Source of the DNA: Sipunculus nudus
Taxonomy: Eukaryota > Annelida > Sipuncula > Golfingiida > Sipunculidae
Direction of reading: 5' to 3'
NCBI GenBank assembly: GCA_026874595.1
Contig: CM049311.1
Location: 49,479,676 to 49,543,675 of the forward strand
DNA length: 64,000 nt
Shown: positions 25,160 through 37,068 of the stretch, piece by piece
Position numbering within the stretch: the stretch's first letter is position 1
Layout: every line of letters begins with the position of its first letter
Notes under the pieces: model-generated
Databases searched by the model: none
Told to the model about the DNA's origin: nothing
What the model saw: only the letters and a program-made list of their open reading frames with translations
Position numbers and translations under genes: made by a program

Positions 25160-25665
25160 AATTTATTTAATACAAAGCTCTAGGCAACAAACCAGCAAAC
25201 ACGAAGTATGATTTATATCTAGACAAATGCAATTGGCTTCTAAATATAGGGTTGAATGTACACTTTGTGCCAACGTAAGTTCGTCAGTCTGAAACCTCTG
25301 AAACATTGTGGAGAGGGTGCACCTGCGTAACTTCGGGCTCTAAATTAGGGTATGCAATTTTCTGTTTTAATCAGAGAGGAATTTCCGTTAATCAAGGTCA
25401 CATGATACATTGGCTCTCGTGAGCGCATTTAAGAAATGTCCATGCCAGGATCGATCAAGGTGTATTGCTCGGGTGTCCGATGTAGTTCCGGGTCCATTAT
25501 GATCCCCGGACAACCTCTGATTTCAAAAGCCATATATAGCATACCGGCTACTGCAGGAAATAATCTGATAAATGATGATGACTGGCCATTAAATCTGTCC
25601 TCTTCTGATTGGGAGTGGGTTTCTATTCCCAGCTGAACGTTTCCTGTCCTCTGTGCTACTTATTT
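25160..25665 (+). repeat. Dispersed repeat 2, copy 2, with adjoining duplicated block
   Basis: 25160-25245 matches 16255-16325 and 25250-25665 matches 19490-19870. The 3 kb that separate these blocks in the left unit are missing here, so either a deletion removed them from the right unit or insertion lengthened the left unit. Confidence 0.8.
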
Positions 25666-25764
25666 TTTAGCACTGAGCATGGTATATACTGTCCAACCCA
25701 ACATGAAACTGGGAAACCTTCAGCAAACAAAACTGTACAGACTTCAACAATACGTCTCTTTCGT

Positions 25765-26102
25765 GTAAAGTTGCGTTTACCGGCCACGCGTTATGCCAAT
25801 TGCGGCAGCGGAACGCGGTGTGCGGGATGCGATATGTAATAATGCGTGGCATTATGTGAATATGTGAAATATGTGAAAACACAGGGAATACGTAGGTCAG
25901 ACATACGGTTACCAGGCACCATATAGGCGCTGCTGTGGGCGGTATGCTGATCTGATTCTCCTCTGAGAATACCATTTTACTGCGTGTGAAATACCACATA
26001 CAGCGCTTCCGGTAAACAGTTAATGATAAAAAGAAACAGGTGCGAAGAAAAATGTTGCATACCGCATACCGCATACCCCACGCCAGGTTAACGCAGCTTT
26101 AC
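25765..26102. mobile_element. 338-bp MITE, family M1, copy 1
   Basis: Terminal inverted repeats of about 30 bp: the left end GTAAAGTTGCGTTTACCGGC pairs with the right end, whose reverse complement begins GTAAAGCTGCGTTAACCTGG. Subterminal GCATACCGC-type repeats follow. A shorter relative is at 45340-45498. The 135-residue open frame across it on the minus strand is a by-product. No clear target duplication was found. Confidence 0.8.
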
Positions 26103-26366
26103 CGTCGGTTACCTTTGATACGAAAAACCTGATGTTGGTTTCATGTTAACTGTGCCCTGCTCAAATTACTCCATTGGCTGATTCAGCTAAAATAGTATGT
26201 TCTTATGCTGACAACTTGTATAATATATTTATTAAATGGAACACATGAGAGATACAAGACTGAAACCTTCATACACTTCATACGTTAGTTTAATATGCAC
26301 GGCAAATTACAAAGACAAGAATTACTACGATATAAAAATAAATGATTACAACTAAACATAATAATG

Positions 26367-28112
26367 AACTAGAATACGGGTAGTCGACAAGCGACTACGT
26401 GTATCCGCCTAAATCAGAGTGAAACGGGTGAAGTGAGGCATGGAATGAGTGGCAAGGGGAAATAGAGTGTTGCATATTAGCATGGATGTCTGCAGCCAAA
26501 TTGTGTATGTAGGGTGCCCCCCCCCCACCCTAAAATCCAGAAAGCCGTCCAAGTTGTATACATATGCAAAATTTAAGGCAGATAAGTCAAACCACTACAT
26601 GTATATGAGTGATTTTAGCCCGTGGCAGACAAACAGATGGACGCTGAGCAAAAATGGTTGCAGGTGGCTCCACCAGTTTTGCATATAATAAAGAGCTATG
26701 TGAGAACTATACACATGCAAAACTTTGGCCCAATCGGTCAAACGGTTCCCAAGATATGAGCTTGGATGTCTGCTGCATAAACTAGAATGCAGGTGGCGCC
26801 ACCTGTCATAAAATCAAGAGAGCTGTCGGGGATGTATAATCCTGCAAAATTTTAGGCAGATATGTCAAACCACTGCCGAGATATTAGTTATTTTATCCCC
26901 TGGCAGACAAACAGAATGGAGCTGTGCAAAAATGGCCGCAGGTGGCGCCACCATTTTTTGTGTATGTTATAAAGCTCTCCAAGGGCTACATTTGTGCAAA
27001 AAAAATTTCCTGATCGGTCAAACGGTTCCCGAGATATGAGCTTGGATGTCTGCAGCGTAAACGTGAATGTAGGTGGCGCCACCTGTCTTAAAATCAGAAA
27101 AGCTATCCAGGATGTTTACGCATGCCGAATTTCAGGTAAATTAGTCAAGTCACTGCTGAGATATGAGTGATTTTAACCTAAGGCAGACGAACAGATGGAC
27201 ACTGTGCAAACATGGTTGCAGGTGGGGCCACCATTTTTTGTGTATGTTATAAAGCTCTCCAAGGGCTACATTTGTGCAAATAAATTTTCCTGATCGGTCA
27301 AACGGTTCCCGAGATATGAGCTTGGATGTCTGCAGCGTAAACGTGAATGTAGGTGGCGCCACCTGTCATAAAATCAGAAAAGCTATACAGGATGTATAGG
27401 CATGCCGAATTTCAGGTGAATTAGTCAAGTCACTGCAGAGATATGAGTGATTTTAACCCAAGGCAAACGAACAGATGGACACTGTGCAAACATGGTTGCA
27501 GGTGGCGCCACCATTTTTTGTGTATGTTATAAAGCTCTCCAAGGGCTACATTTTTGAAAAAAAATTTTCCTGATCGGTCAAACGGTTCCCGAGATATGAG
27601 CTTGGATGTCTGCAGCGTAAACGTGAATGTAGGTGGCGCCAACTGTCATAAAATCAGAAAAGCTATCCAGGATGTTTACGCATGCCGAATTTCAGATGAA
27701 TTAGTCAAGTCACTGCAGAGATATGAGTGATTTTAACCCAAGGCAGACGAACAGATGGACACTGTGCAAACATGGTTGCAGGTGGCGCCACCATTTTTTG
27801 TGTATGTTATAAAGCTCTCCAAGGGCTACATTTGTGCAAAAAAATTTTCCTGATCGGTCAAACGGTTCCGGAGATATGTGGGTTTATGTGTGGAAACAGA
27901 CGCACAAACGGACGCAGAGCGCAGAGGAAAGGTCAGAGGTCAAAACAAAATCGGGGCGCAGCAGTTCACATGTGACCCGAACATAATCCCGGGTTTCGTA
28001 AAATTCCGCCCAGCGGTTACGGAGGAGTTCTCCGGACACCTACGCGGCGGCGGCGGCGGCGTGCAGCTGAAAACATAGTATCCGCAAAACTCTGTTTTGG
28101 CGGATACAATTA
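26367..28112 (+). mobile_element. Family B tandem-core element, copy 2 (Helentron/HINE-like)
   Basis: It has the same ends as copy 1 at 1301-2155: the start sequence, the 5' motif GTATCCGCC (26401-26409) and a terminal hairpin (28078-28107) whose outer right arm is GGCGGATAC. The core is expanded to several 280-bp units, each made of two half-units of about 140 bp with one GGTGGCGCCACC palindrome apiece. One half is followed by 'ctgtcataaaatca', the other by 'attttttgtgtatgttata'. Palindromes or variants occur near 26664, 26792, 26940, 27071, 27220, 27351, 27500, 27631 and 27780. A (CGG)n module (28044-28060) lies before the hairpin. The 280-bp units are nearly identical, which points to recent array expansion. 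Confidence 0.8.
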
Positions 28113-28436
28113 ACGGTTTCCACAGATATCCAGAAATCCTACAGGATAGAATGAATCGATTTTGAATTACTCATCGGGTACTCTGATTAAGAACAAATCT
28201 TCCCCATCCCCTTATGCTCTAACTGCCATTGTAAATTTGAGGAAAGGGGGTGGGGAGGGGTTGGGGTAGTTCACATTAAACAGGGTTTCCGCTTATTGTG
28301 TACCAACCCAAATACAATGAAGGAGGAACAGTTCAAGCATAAATTGAGGTTATATCTGACGTTTCCTGAGAGATGTGCTTTTTATCACATTTACCCCGTG
28401 GGACATAAATGCGGGGGATAGAAATAAGATGAAATG

Positions 28437-29157
28437 GATTAAAACCTTCACCTCAGTGAGGGCAGTCCCTGAAACGTACGAAGTAACACAAGTTTATTCT
28501 AATTAAACCGACAGCAGGTTCAGAAAGCTTTCAAAACGAAAGCCCCGAGCCTTTAGAGACCCAAATAAATTCACCGTCGAAATATAAGGCACACTGAGGG
28601 AATTACAGAGTTTGATTTACTTTTACCCTGGGTATTCTAGCCAGTTTGCTTTACGATCCCTCCCTGATACAGGGTTAGTCTAATTATCTTTGGGAAAGTT
28701 TACGTTCCCGTCTTATATTAGAAGTACAGTGAGTGAACAAGCTACGTCCTTGCCCTGCGCCTCAAGCTTCGTGGCCTTACCTTACGTGGACAATACGTCA
28801 CAACGACCAGCTTCTCAACCAGGTTTAATGTCACATTGTACTATAGTCCAAATAACACAGATTTCGCATGGGAGAGTAAACACCCCATTTCTTTCTTGGA
28901 AGAATTAAAATCCTTGACAACATTAAATTTTATGGGACGAGCGTAAAAAATATTGGAATATTGGAAAGTGTTAAAGAAAAATAAATCACACATGAAAGAT
29001 TGATAATGAAAAAATTGTTACATCATAACTACATATAAGGAAACTTGTATTGACAGTTATTATGTCATTCCCTCCTACCCTGCAAACTTAATCTATAAAA
29101 AAAGTTAAGAAAAAAATAATTCCAGTGGGAACAACAGTGAAATGTGTCAGATGACTC
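28437..29157 (+). repeat. Dispersed repeat 3, copy 2
   Basis: Partner of 21455-22205 with the same landmarks in order. The match stops at 'gtcagatgact', exactly where the hAT-like end begins. Confidence 0.85.
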
Positions 29158-29335
29158 CAGAGTTGGGTCCGAGTACTTCTAAAGTACTCAAATAAGAGTA
29201 CTGAGCTCTTTCAAAGTACTCGAGTACAAGTATGAGTACTTTTACACTTTTTCAAAAGTACTCAAGTATGAGTACCGAGTACTCAAAATGTACTCATGAG
29301 TACTTTAATGGGTACTTTTTGTAACAAAACCTATT
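29158..29335 (+). mobile_element. hAT-like terminal region with AGTACT/GAGTAC array
   Basis: It begins CAGAGTTGGGTCCGAGTAC. The CAG-start and the dense subterminal GAGTAC/AGTACTC palindromic repeats over about 150 bp are typical of hAT-type ends with clustered transposase-binding sites. The reverse-complement end was not found downstream, so the element is truncated or diverged. The join falls at the end of dispersed repeat 3, consistent with insertion or replacement there. Confidence 0.5.
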
Positions 29336-31642
29336 AAATGATGTTACTAAGTTAATATAGACTCACAAAGTTACAATGTTTTTATTAACGAAAATCCAGG
29401 ACAAAATAAAAAATATATACAATGTTGTGTTCTGCTTCATTATAATACTGGGGCGAAATACAAACTCTTGGGAATATAAACATGCCATTAAACTAATTAA
29501 TGGGTGTTGATTAAAAAGGCCTTGATTGAAGGCCTTAATTTCCTTTTTTTAAATTTTTGCAAAGCTTTAAGGATAATAAAGAGGGTAAGTCTGCGTTTAT
29601 GTTCACGGTGACCTTCTGGCTGTCTTCCTGTTACGACGTAAGTTATAGGGTTATAATCAATTCTAGTATAATTTACGCCATTTGTAACAGTGATGTTTTT
29701 TAAAATTTTAATCTGCTTGTTGAACTGTCATTTTCCCGAGGTAAGACATATGGTGACATTATTTTGTTGGAAAATTAGTAAATATTAAATTCACGATATG
29801 CTTGCGCGGATTAATACAGCAGTTACTTATCATGAGGCTGAATTTATTTGGAACATTCGTCTCTGCGTCAGTCAGGACGGCTTGCCAGCGGACAATTCGG
29901 TAGCCGAAACTGCTTCAAACTTCAGTTCAGCCATTGTAACTAAACAAAAATTGTGTTACACACATTTTAACTGCATTATTAAGCAAAAAAAAACACGACC
30001 ATATAAGTCTTGATGTCAAATACTACCACATAGGAAATATTGTGATCCGTCCCTTGGAATGGGTCTTCTGTTATTACTTGAATCATAGCCTGAATGTCAT
30101 ATTTTCGTGGCAAATGTAACCTCTCTAATAGAGAGAAAACTCCCATTTCTCATCGGTGTTCGTTACTGAGAAGTAACACGATTGATATTTAGTTGTTTAT
30201 GTATATAACAAATTATTTATGACCAAAATGTGTTTCACTGTATTTTTGATAAAAAAAATTGAAAGGTATTTAAATAAAGATTATCATTGATGTCTACAAG
30301 AATTAACGAATTTAGGCGTGAGGTTTCCATATATGAGTGCAAAACCGTAGACTCCTTTCAGTTATTTTTGGAAAGCTGTTTATATATTATACCAGTTAAT
30401 TTAACTGTGGAAATTATACCAGGATCTTTTGCCTAAAACATGCGCGTATAAACATGAATAAACGTATAACACCTAGGGAGCTACATTTTTTTATTCCTGT
30501 TTTGTGGAAAGAACGTCCCTGGTCTTTTAAATAATGGATCCGGTCAAGGGTTAGTACTTTCAACGAGGAACCCGAAAACCTGCTAGCTACTTCGAGGTCA
30601 CGTGGTCAGAGGACTTAAATTAATTTATCCTGAAAATCCCGCGTGATTTGTTCGAAGTTCCGTTTCAGCAAACAGTCAAAACAGTCAAGGCTCAGACGTT
30701 CGGCTGCTGGCATGTTTTTAACATGGTTTTGTTCATTCCAGATTTGGCCCGGAGGATGTGATGAGGGAAATGTGAGAGCTAACATTTTTATCTAACATCA
30801 GTGCCCGACCCAAGATCCGCCTTTGGTGAAATCAGCCGCCGAGATTCCATTAACTGTGGGCTCTCTCAAAAGTATACTGCTCATCCCTAATCATGGCGAG
30901 TACTTTACCCGGAACTACTCCGCCTATCCCCGTGTCTCGTGGCGTAATTTATTGGCCCGTGGGACAAACTATGTGATTACCACGGGACTTTCATCTGTAT
31001 CTGTGTCACGCTGTACAGGTTGATAAAGACAGCCTCAAGACCTGGCAAGAGACCTAAGGTAAAGTGGCTTGTTCCAGCAACAACGCTGCTGTTTAACAAA
31101 CGTAATGTCTAAAGCGGAACACGCATGTACCGCAATAAGGCTGAAGTGTGTCATTAGATCACGGGGGAAATGACATTAGACCGCGGCAAAATGGCATTAC
31201 ACCATGGTCGACTGACGACCGGACTTGTAGAGGTCCAACTGCCTTGAAGAGGCTCCATCGAGGGCTTTGCACTCGGGACACGAATATAACCTAATGTCCC
31301 GTACTCACGAAATGTGAAAGATCCATGGGGACATCATATTTACCTGTCCTAATTGTGTAAGAGTGTTAAACGGGCTGAATTATGCGTGGTATGAAATGCC
31401 TGTTTTGTCCTACATGGCTTCTTGTTGTTTTCCAAAGCACATAGTAATTTCAGTTTGAAAATGACAAAATAACAGGTCAAAATGGCGAAGTTTATGTTAA
31501 ATGCCGATAATACTGTCTCACACCCGGTCAGTTTTTAGCATACAAGTTGCAAAGTCACGACAAATATGTCAGATACATGGTTTTCTGGCAGAGTTAAATA
31601 AAATTAGACACCTTTGATAGGTATGTTAAATTCTCATTACCG
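29336..31642. other. Non-coding stretch
   Basis: No gene supported. 29336-30100 is AT-rich and could be the interior of the hAT-like element; a short hairpin 'aaggccttgattgaaggcctt' sits near 29517. 30540-31250 is richer in G+C and CpG, with a CACGTG E-box in 'gaggtcacgtggtc' (30594-30607) and no repeats seen; it may be regulatory. Confidence 0.45.
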
Positions 31643-31780
31643 GTCGAGACTGATCTTTGAAAAAAGTCCAATTGGTCAACCACTACGTATAATGTAAGAA
31701 AAGTTTGACAGTATGAAGCATCGGCTACTTAAGCACTAGGTGTTTGTAGACCATAGGTTAGTTAAAAGATCAGTCTCGAC
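31643..31780. mobile_element. 138-bp inverted-repeat element (small MITE or hairpin)
   Basis: The left end GTCGAGACTGATCTTT (31643-31658) is the exact reverse complement of 31765-31780. About 106 bp of AT-rich interior lie between the arms. The target duplication is unclear. Confidence 0.6.
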
Positions 31781-34264
31781 TTCACCATTAGACCGGGTTC
31801 TATTATATGAACATGCATGAAGGTAATCCTATGACAGATACTTGTAGGTACTTTTTCTGCTTTGGAGATGTTATTGTGTCATTGTCGGAGGAAGTCTATA
31901 ATTTCGGCGTCCATGCCTTTGTTTATTAATACGGACATTTGTAGCTTCTATCCATTGCAAAAGATTTCTGTATTGCCTATATCTTTGCTTTCAGTCTTTC
32001 ACAGTTGATATACGTTAGTTTGCCAAGATCCGTGTCTGTCAAGACAATAAAAGCAAAAGGCGACCTCCCGACAATAAAGGTAAAGGCCACCTCCCTGAAG
32101 CTCAGTAAATAGTTAATTCAGTGTCTGCTTAATGTTTTTAATGGGTCTTCATCCTTAAACACTCATGTAGCATGGCTTTTGGGCAGAATTTAATTCATTT
32201 AGGTAGTATGCAGGATTTAGCAGATTAACACTTTCATGTAATGTGCTATACCCTGAGTTTTTCAAAGATCGATCATCTGTTCGATATAAAATGAGCCCGT
32301 TTGACATCAGATTATTTGCCGTCCTCTTTTAAAAGCGTTATTTACAAAAAGCTGTATGTGGAGAAGAGAATATTATAATATGCAAATGATTCGAACTATT
32401 ACTTTTTCCGTTCTTCTGTTTTTCATTTGTCTTTTTTCACCTGTTTTCATATGATTTCCTTTTGAAATTTGATTTGTGTTTTGATGTGTTTTTTTCATTA
32501 TATATGGTAGAGATAGGACCGGACCTTTAATGTCTTTCCAGATGGGCACTGCGGCACTAGTTTATCAATACCCCGATGTCTCTGCTAGAAATCTGTAGAG
32601 AGCTAAACTAGAGATAAACTCGCCGAAATAGCCTTATGTATTCCATAAATAAACATTGTAATGTATATGCGTGAAGTTTTTAATAGCAATTACATGAAAC
32701 TTTAGTCTGCTGCTAACATAGTCCTAAAATGGAAGTTATATGTGCTAATACGAGCCCCTCTAAAATTAGAAGAAAAACATGTGGGGAGGGGGTGGTTCAG
32801 TTTAATAAATACGTAGAAATAAAAGGCCAAAGATCTACGAATAAATATTACACAAGTAAGAAGTAAGATTTTCTCATATATTTTTACTTATCTTGTACTT
32901 ATATTTGTACTTATCTCTTATATTTCTACATTTACTTATATCTCTTAAACAAGATTTCCAAATGAAATCCGGCATTTTATATCTGTACTTATCTCTTATA
33001 TTTCTAGGTTTACACATAGATCTGCATCACGGTTTGTAAATGAAATACAACACTTATATACACCTTATACCGTTAGACTTTAAAATAAATATCTTATAAA
33101 AAATATATATCTGATAATTTCCAACCCCCTAAACAGAATTGCGCCAGCACTCTCGGCTTTCTGGTCACTGCAACCTGATAAGTTTTCAGAAATCGCCTCA
33201 GTTGTTGTATCATCCACTTAAGAATTATCATAAATATAACGCTTGGATTTTTAGTGAGAAAGTTTGCACGTGTCCGGCGTTTTATTCTTTTTGGTCTCAC
33301 CGTGTCACTCAAAGTTTCCCCAATCATCCATATGAAACTGAGAGGATAGCTTGGAGGAACATCCTGGATCGCATCGGAAAACAACTGCTATGTAAGATAA
33401 CAATTTTATGAAGTATATAATGATCGGCAATAATTCCGATGATCTGCATTTAATTAAAAGGCATTTTATTAATATTAGTTATACGTTAACCCTGTTTTTT
33501 ACTGTAATAGTAATTAAACTCTACATCCATAGCATATAACATAAGGCTTAATGCGTTCTTAGTACAAGCTCCATTGGTGGTAACAATATAATGTGACCGT
33601 AACTTAATGGAAAATTAATGTTTCATGCAAATAGATTATTTAACAGTACTCCCGCATTATCGCTATTTCAGAATAGTTCTCTGGTACTTATTTCAAAGAA
33701 AAACACTATGTCAACAGAAAACCTGCTGTGTTAACATGAAAACCAGAACAGCGAGTGAGCCTTCTTACAAAGCTCAGCTCACTCGCAGAAACCCAATTCA
33801 TTGTAGTGGTAATGCCGTTGTTAGGTGTTTTTTATGTAATAATCTTTTGTGTTTCGCTAGCAGTTAGTTTGATCGACGAGGGTTACTAGACAATTAAGCG
33901 TCAATAATAAACAGTATTATTAACGTTCTGCGCAACGCTGTGCCATTTGTAACTCAGCGAGTTTATTGACAAAGCGAGAAATAAAGACTAATGACGCCGT
34001 TTTTAGAACCCTACCTAGTTTTTTTATTGTTGTCTTTCCTCTAGTTTTGTGTTGCATGTGTGGGTAGAGAAGGCTTCACATGGTGTCATTTCCTACGACC
34101 TTCTTCGATTTATTTCAGCTTCATAGATGTCTGCGTGTGAGAGCATCCAATATAAATTTCTGTCGTAGTATAGTCTTAGCTTATATAATCATGGTAACTG
34201 GGGTGTCGGACATGTTCGGAAATTAGGACCGGTCGGGGCATATTGTAAGCAATAAGCATTGATA

Positions 34265-34266
<2 letters not shown>
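31781..34266. other. Non-coding stretch
   Basis: AT-rich, no recognisable gene. A degenerate pair 'tgtacttatctcttatattt' lies near 32907 and 32985. The 80-96 residue open frames at 33.1-33.9 kb overlap each other on opposite strands and show no family features. Confidence 0.5.
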
Positions 34267-34309
<43 letters not shown>

Positions 34310-34310
34310 G
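34266..34310. repeat. (CA)n(TA)n microsatellite
   Basis: About 16 CA units run directly into about 5 TA units. Confidence 0.97.
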
Positions 34311-34414
34311 TATGACATATTTCAAATGTATAACATTTAGGTTCAGCAAAGGTTCATTATAAACTTGTTTAAAATGTATAATATTTCATAAATGGAACCA
34401 AAGTCTATAAATAT

Positions 34415-34477
34415 TATATTCCCTGAATAGCAAGGGGGGGGGTAGACCATCCCCCTTGCTAAAAAGTGGGGAATATA
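34415..34477. repeat. 63-nt hairpin-forming inverted repeat
   Basis: The left arm (TATATTCCC, then TAGCAAGGGGG) pairs with the right arm (CCCCCTTGCTA, then GGGGAATATA). There is an unpaired internal stretch of 3-6 nt and a loop of about 10 nt. The length and shape resemble a microRNA precursor or a tiny MITE; nothing distinguishes these from sequence alone. Confidence 0.55.
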
Positions 34478-35525
34478 TATATAACCCTTTCCTCCACCCC
34501 GCCCCAATATTGACGACTCTTATCAAATCACAGCGTATGTGTCGGCATGGTGGTAGGAACTTGCAGACAATCGTACTTTGGGTAGTACACTGTTCAGGAT
34601 CGTTGGACCATGTTTTGGCCATTCTCTAAAAATGTTTAATTTCTGGGTGAAATCTAGTGTTTTTAACTGGTGGGTTTCCGGGAAAAAAAATAATCCAAAC
34701 ACATTCAATAAGGACACCTGGCAGAAAGTTATATGAACCTGTGTTTTGTAAAAGTCATTTTGCGACTAGTAACCTTTCAACTTCCTTACATATGCAACCA
34801 AGCTCTTTGTGTTAAACGGTTTATCTGCTTGTCAGTATTCGCACATGCATGTACCGTATTTATTAACATCTTGTTAATTGAGAAGCTCAAACACCCACTA
34901 CACAGGCGTTAAAATATAATTTTTTAACAGGAATTACCTATAAGTTCATTAACATGTAGTCAGTGTAACCCAGAAATCACATTAATTTTAAAGAAAAGTG
35001 AGTGTTTAGAGACGACCTTATTTTCCAGACTAGAGTTGTTTAATGTCCTCTCTAAAGACTGCTCGGAGAAGCATTTTGCGTAGTGGTAGATTTTTTAAAT
35101 TTTGAGGAGTTAGTTCAGACAGAACTGCATCCGCCCACGGGAGAACGTGAATGTCGATCCCTGAAAGTTTGAACAAAAAAGTGCAATAGAAAGAATACTT
35201 AAACAGACAGTGTCTGCATCCATGAAGTGATTAGGATCCATGTAGTCTAGCCAAATTCACAATGTCTATTTACACAATAGGTATTTTCAAACCCCATAAA
35301 CGGAACAGAATGTTACCCTTAATTGCTTCATGGATGACTATTTCAAGACATTCTATAATCTAAAGAGGTTTGTATTGTATCGTAAACAAAATTACAAAAA
35401 TACCAGCTCTAATGGCCAGGGTCAAGCTAAAACCTGACATCTTCCTATATATAAGCAAGGCTCTCGCTCCGATTCAAAGACACCTTGCTCCACAGGTTCC
35501 TCCTGCAAACTATATCAAGAACAAG

Positions 35526-35725
35526 CTCGAATGTGATGGGAAAGTTGTTAATAATTTTACCTCAATCTTGCAATGCCATCAAGAATTCTGAACCAGCTCG
35601 AACGTGATGTGAAATTTGTTAATAATTTTACTTCAATCTTGTTATGCCATGAAGAATCTGAACAAGGTCGAACGTGATTGGATAGAGTTGTTAATAAGTA
35701 AACCTCAATCTTGAAATGCCAGATG
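35526..35725 (+). repeat. 71-bp tandem repeat, three units
   Basis: Units begin at 35526, 35597 and 35667 with '(c/g)tcgaa(t/c)gtgat'. Each contains 'gttgttaataa' and 'cctcaatcttg(c/t/a)aatgcca' with modest divergence. It lies in otherwise unremarkable AT-rich DNA. Confidence 0.85.
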
Positions 35726-37068
35726 GTTAACAAGTCTTTTACCAATTCTTTAAAGGCAAGCCTTTAATGCAGCATATGAACAGTTTTGACAACTATGCAC
35801 TTTTTCCTTTTGATACGTTGTATTTGATTGAACGATTTTATTTTTGCGTATACGCCTGGCAAAGATAGTTGTTATTGTATTTAAACATTAAAATAAGATT
35901 CATCCCTTTCAGATCGCTTTATATTTTATCATACTTACTTTCAATTTATTCCTATAAGTTAATATAGGTAGACAAATGTTGACAACATTCGTTCATTCAA
36001 CATTAAAACTTGCATTATAAGATAAATAACAAAGGGGAATTTTTTTCGCAAAATATTTATTACCACTTTGTGTATACACAACGATACAATCATGATAACA
36101 TTTTGTCGATATATTCAACATGTTTCGACTGGAACAATTTCCCGTTGCAATAAACTTCAAACATAACATGGATACAAGCTGTATTTAGTTGAGCATTTAA
36201 AGTACATAAGGTGAAAAGATATTCTAAATGCATTATAGCTCTTGGCATTGTTAGATAAAAATATATGCAGCTTGTACCAAATACTAAACTGACATTAAGT
36301 TGCGGTTTCCGGGTGCATATGAAATATTATATACAGTAGGCTGTTTGTCTCCCCCGCAAGAGAAACAATGGAGTTAATTGAAGAATCATCACGGCTAGTA
36401 AAAGGTAAGAACCAATTCATATTTAATATAATTTAAAGATGATGCTGTATAATCATAAGCCCGTATTATAACCACAAACTGTTTTCCTTCGCCAGTTCCT
36501 AACATAAATGCCTGTAGAAACTGTGTTCCATAGTAACACGGTATGATGGCACAAAAATAATATGTTGATTTGGATAAGCGTTGAAACAAGATCCCTAGTT
36601 TTCCCATTAAACCAAAACCGGGAGGAAATTTTTATAAGACAACGAGTATTTTGTCTTCACGACATGATCGCTTGCCGAACAGGTCAGTAAGTCAAACCTA
36701 CGGTGTGCAGATGGTTTTCGACTTACCCCAAAAATAAGATGAATTCTCCAGAATTAAACATAACCTCCCTCAAAAAGCTATAAGCGCCGATGGAACATCA
36801 TTACGTCGTGAGGAATCCGTCAAGGAGAGAAAACGATACATCCATTTAACAATTTCATTAACTAAAATGCGTTGACTAACCGGGCAGGAAAACACAATGG
36901 CCTTTCACGCTGTTCAGATATATTTAAGGGAAAGTTTCTTGTCTGTGGCTCTGTTCGTGACTCTGTTCGTGATTTGTAATCCGTAAACTGTCTCTATTGC
37001 TCTTTGTTGTTTATGATTCCTAATTCCTGTTTCCAAACCACCCATCTTGTTCCAAAACAGTAAATAGT
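35726..37068. other. Non-coding stretch
   Basis: Mostly AT-rich. A possible tiny first exon at 36368-36404 (ATG in good context followed by AAAG/GTAAGA) is discussed as a finding. Nothing else is recognised. Confidence 0.45.

Noticed and set aside
25667-26074. 135-residue minus-strand frame
   Set aside because: It coincides with the M1 MITE and its inverted repeats; no protein family resemblance.
26888-27642. Three near-identical 64-70 residue minus-strand frames
   Set aside because: They repeat with the 280-bp unit of family B and have no recognisable features.
33094-33867. Cluster of 80-96 residue frames
   Set aside because: They overlap on opposite strands, show no motifs and have no splice-site support.
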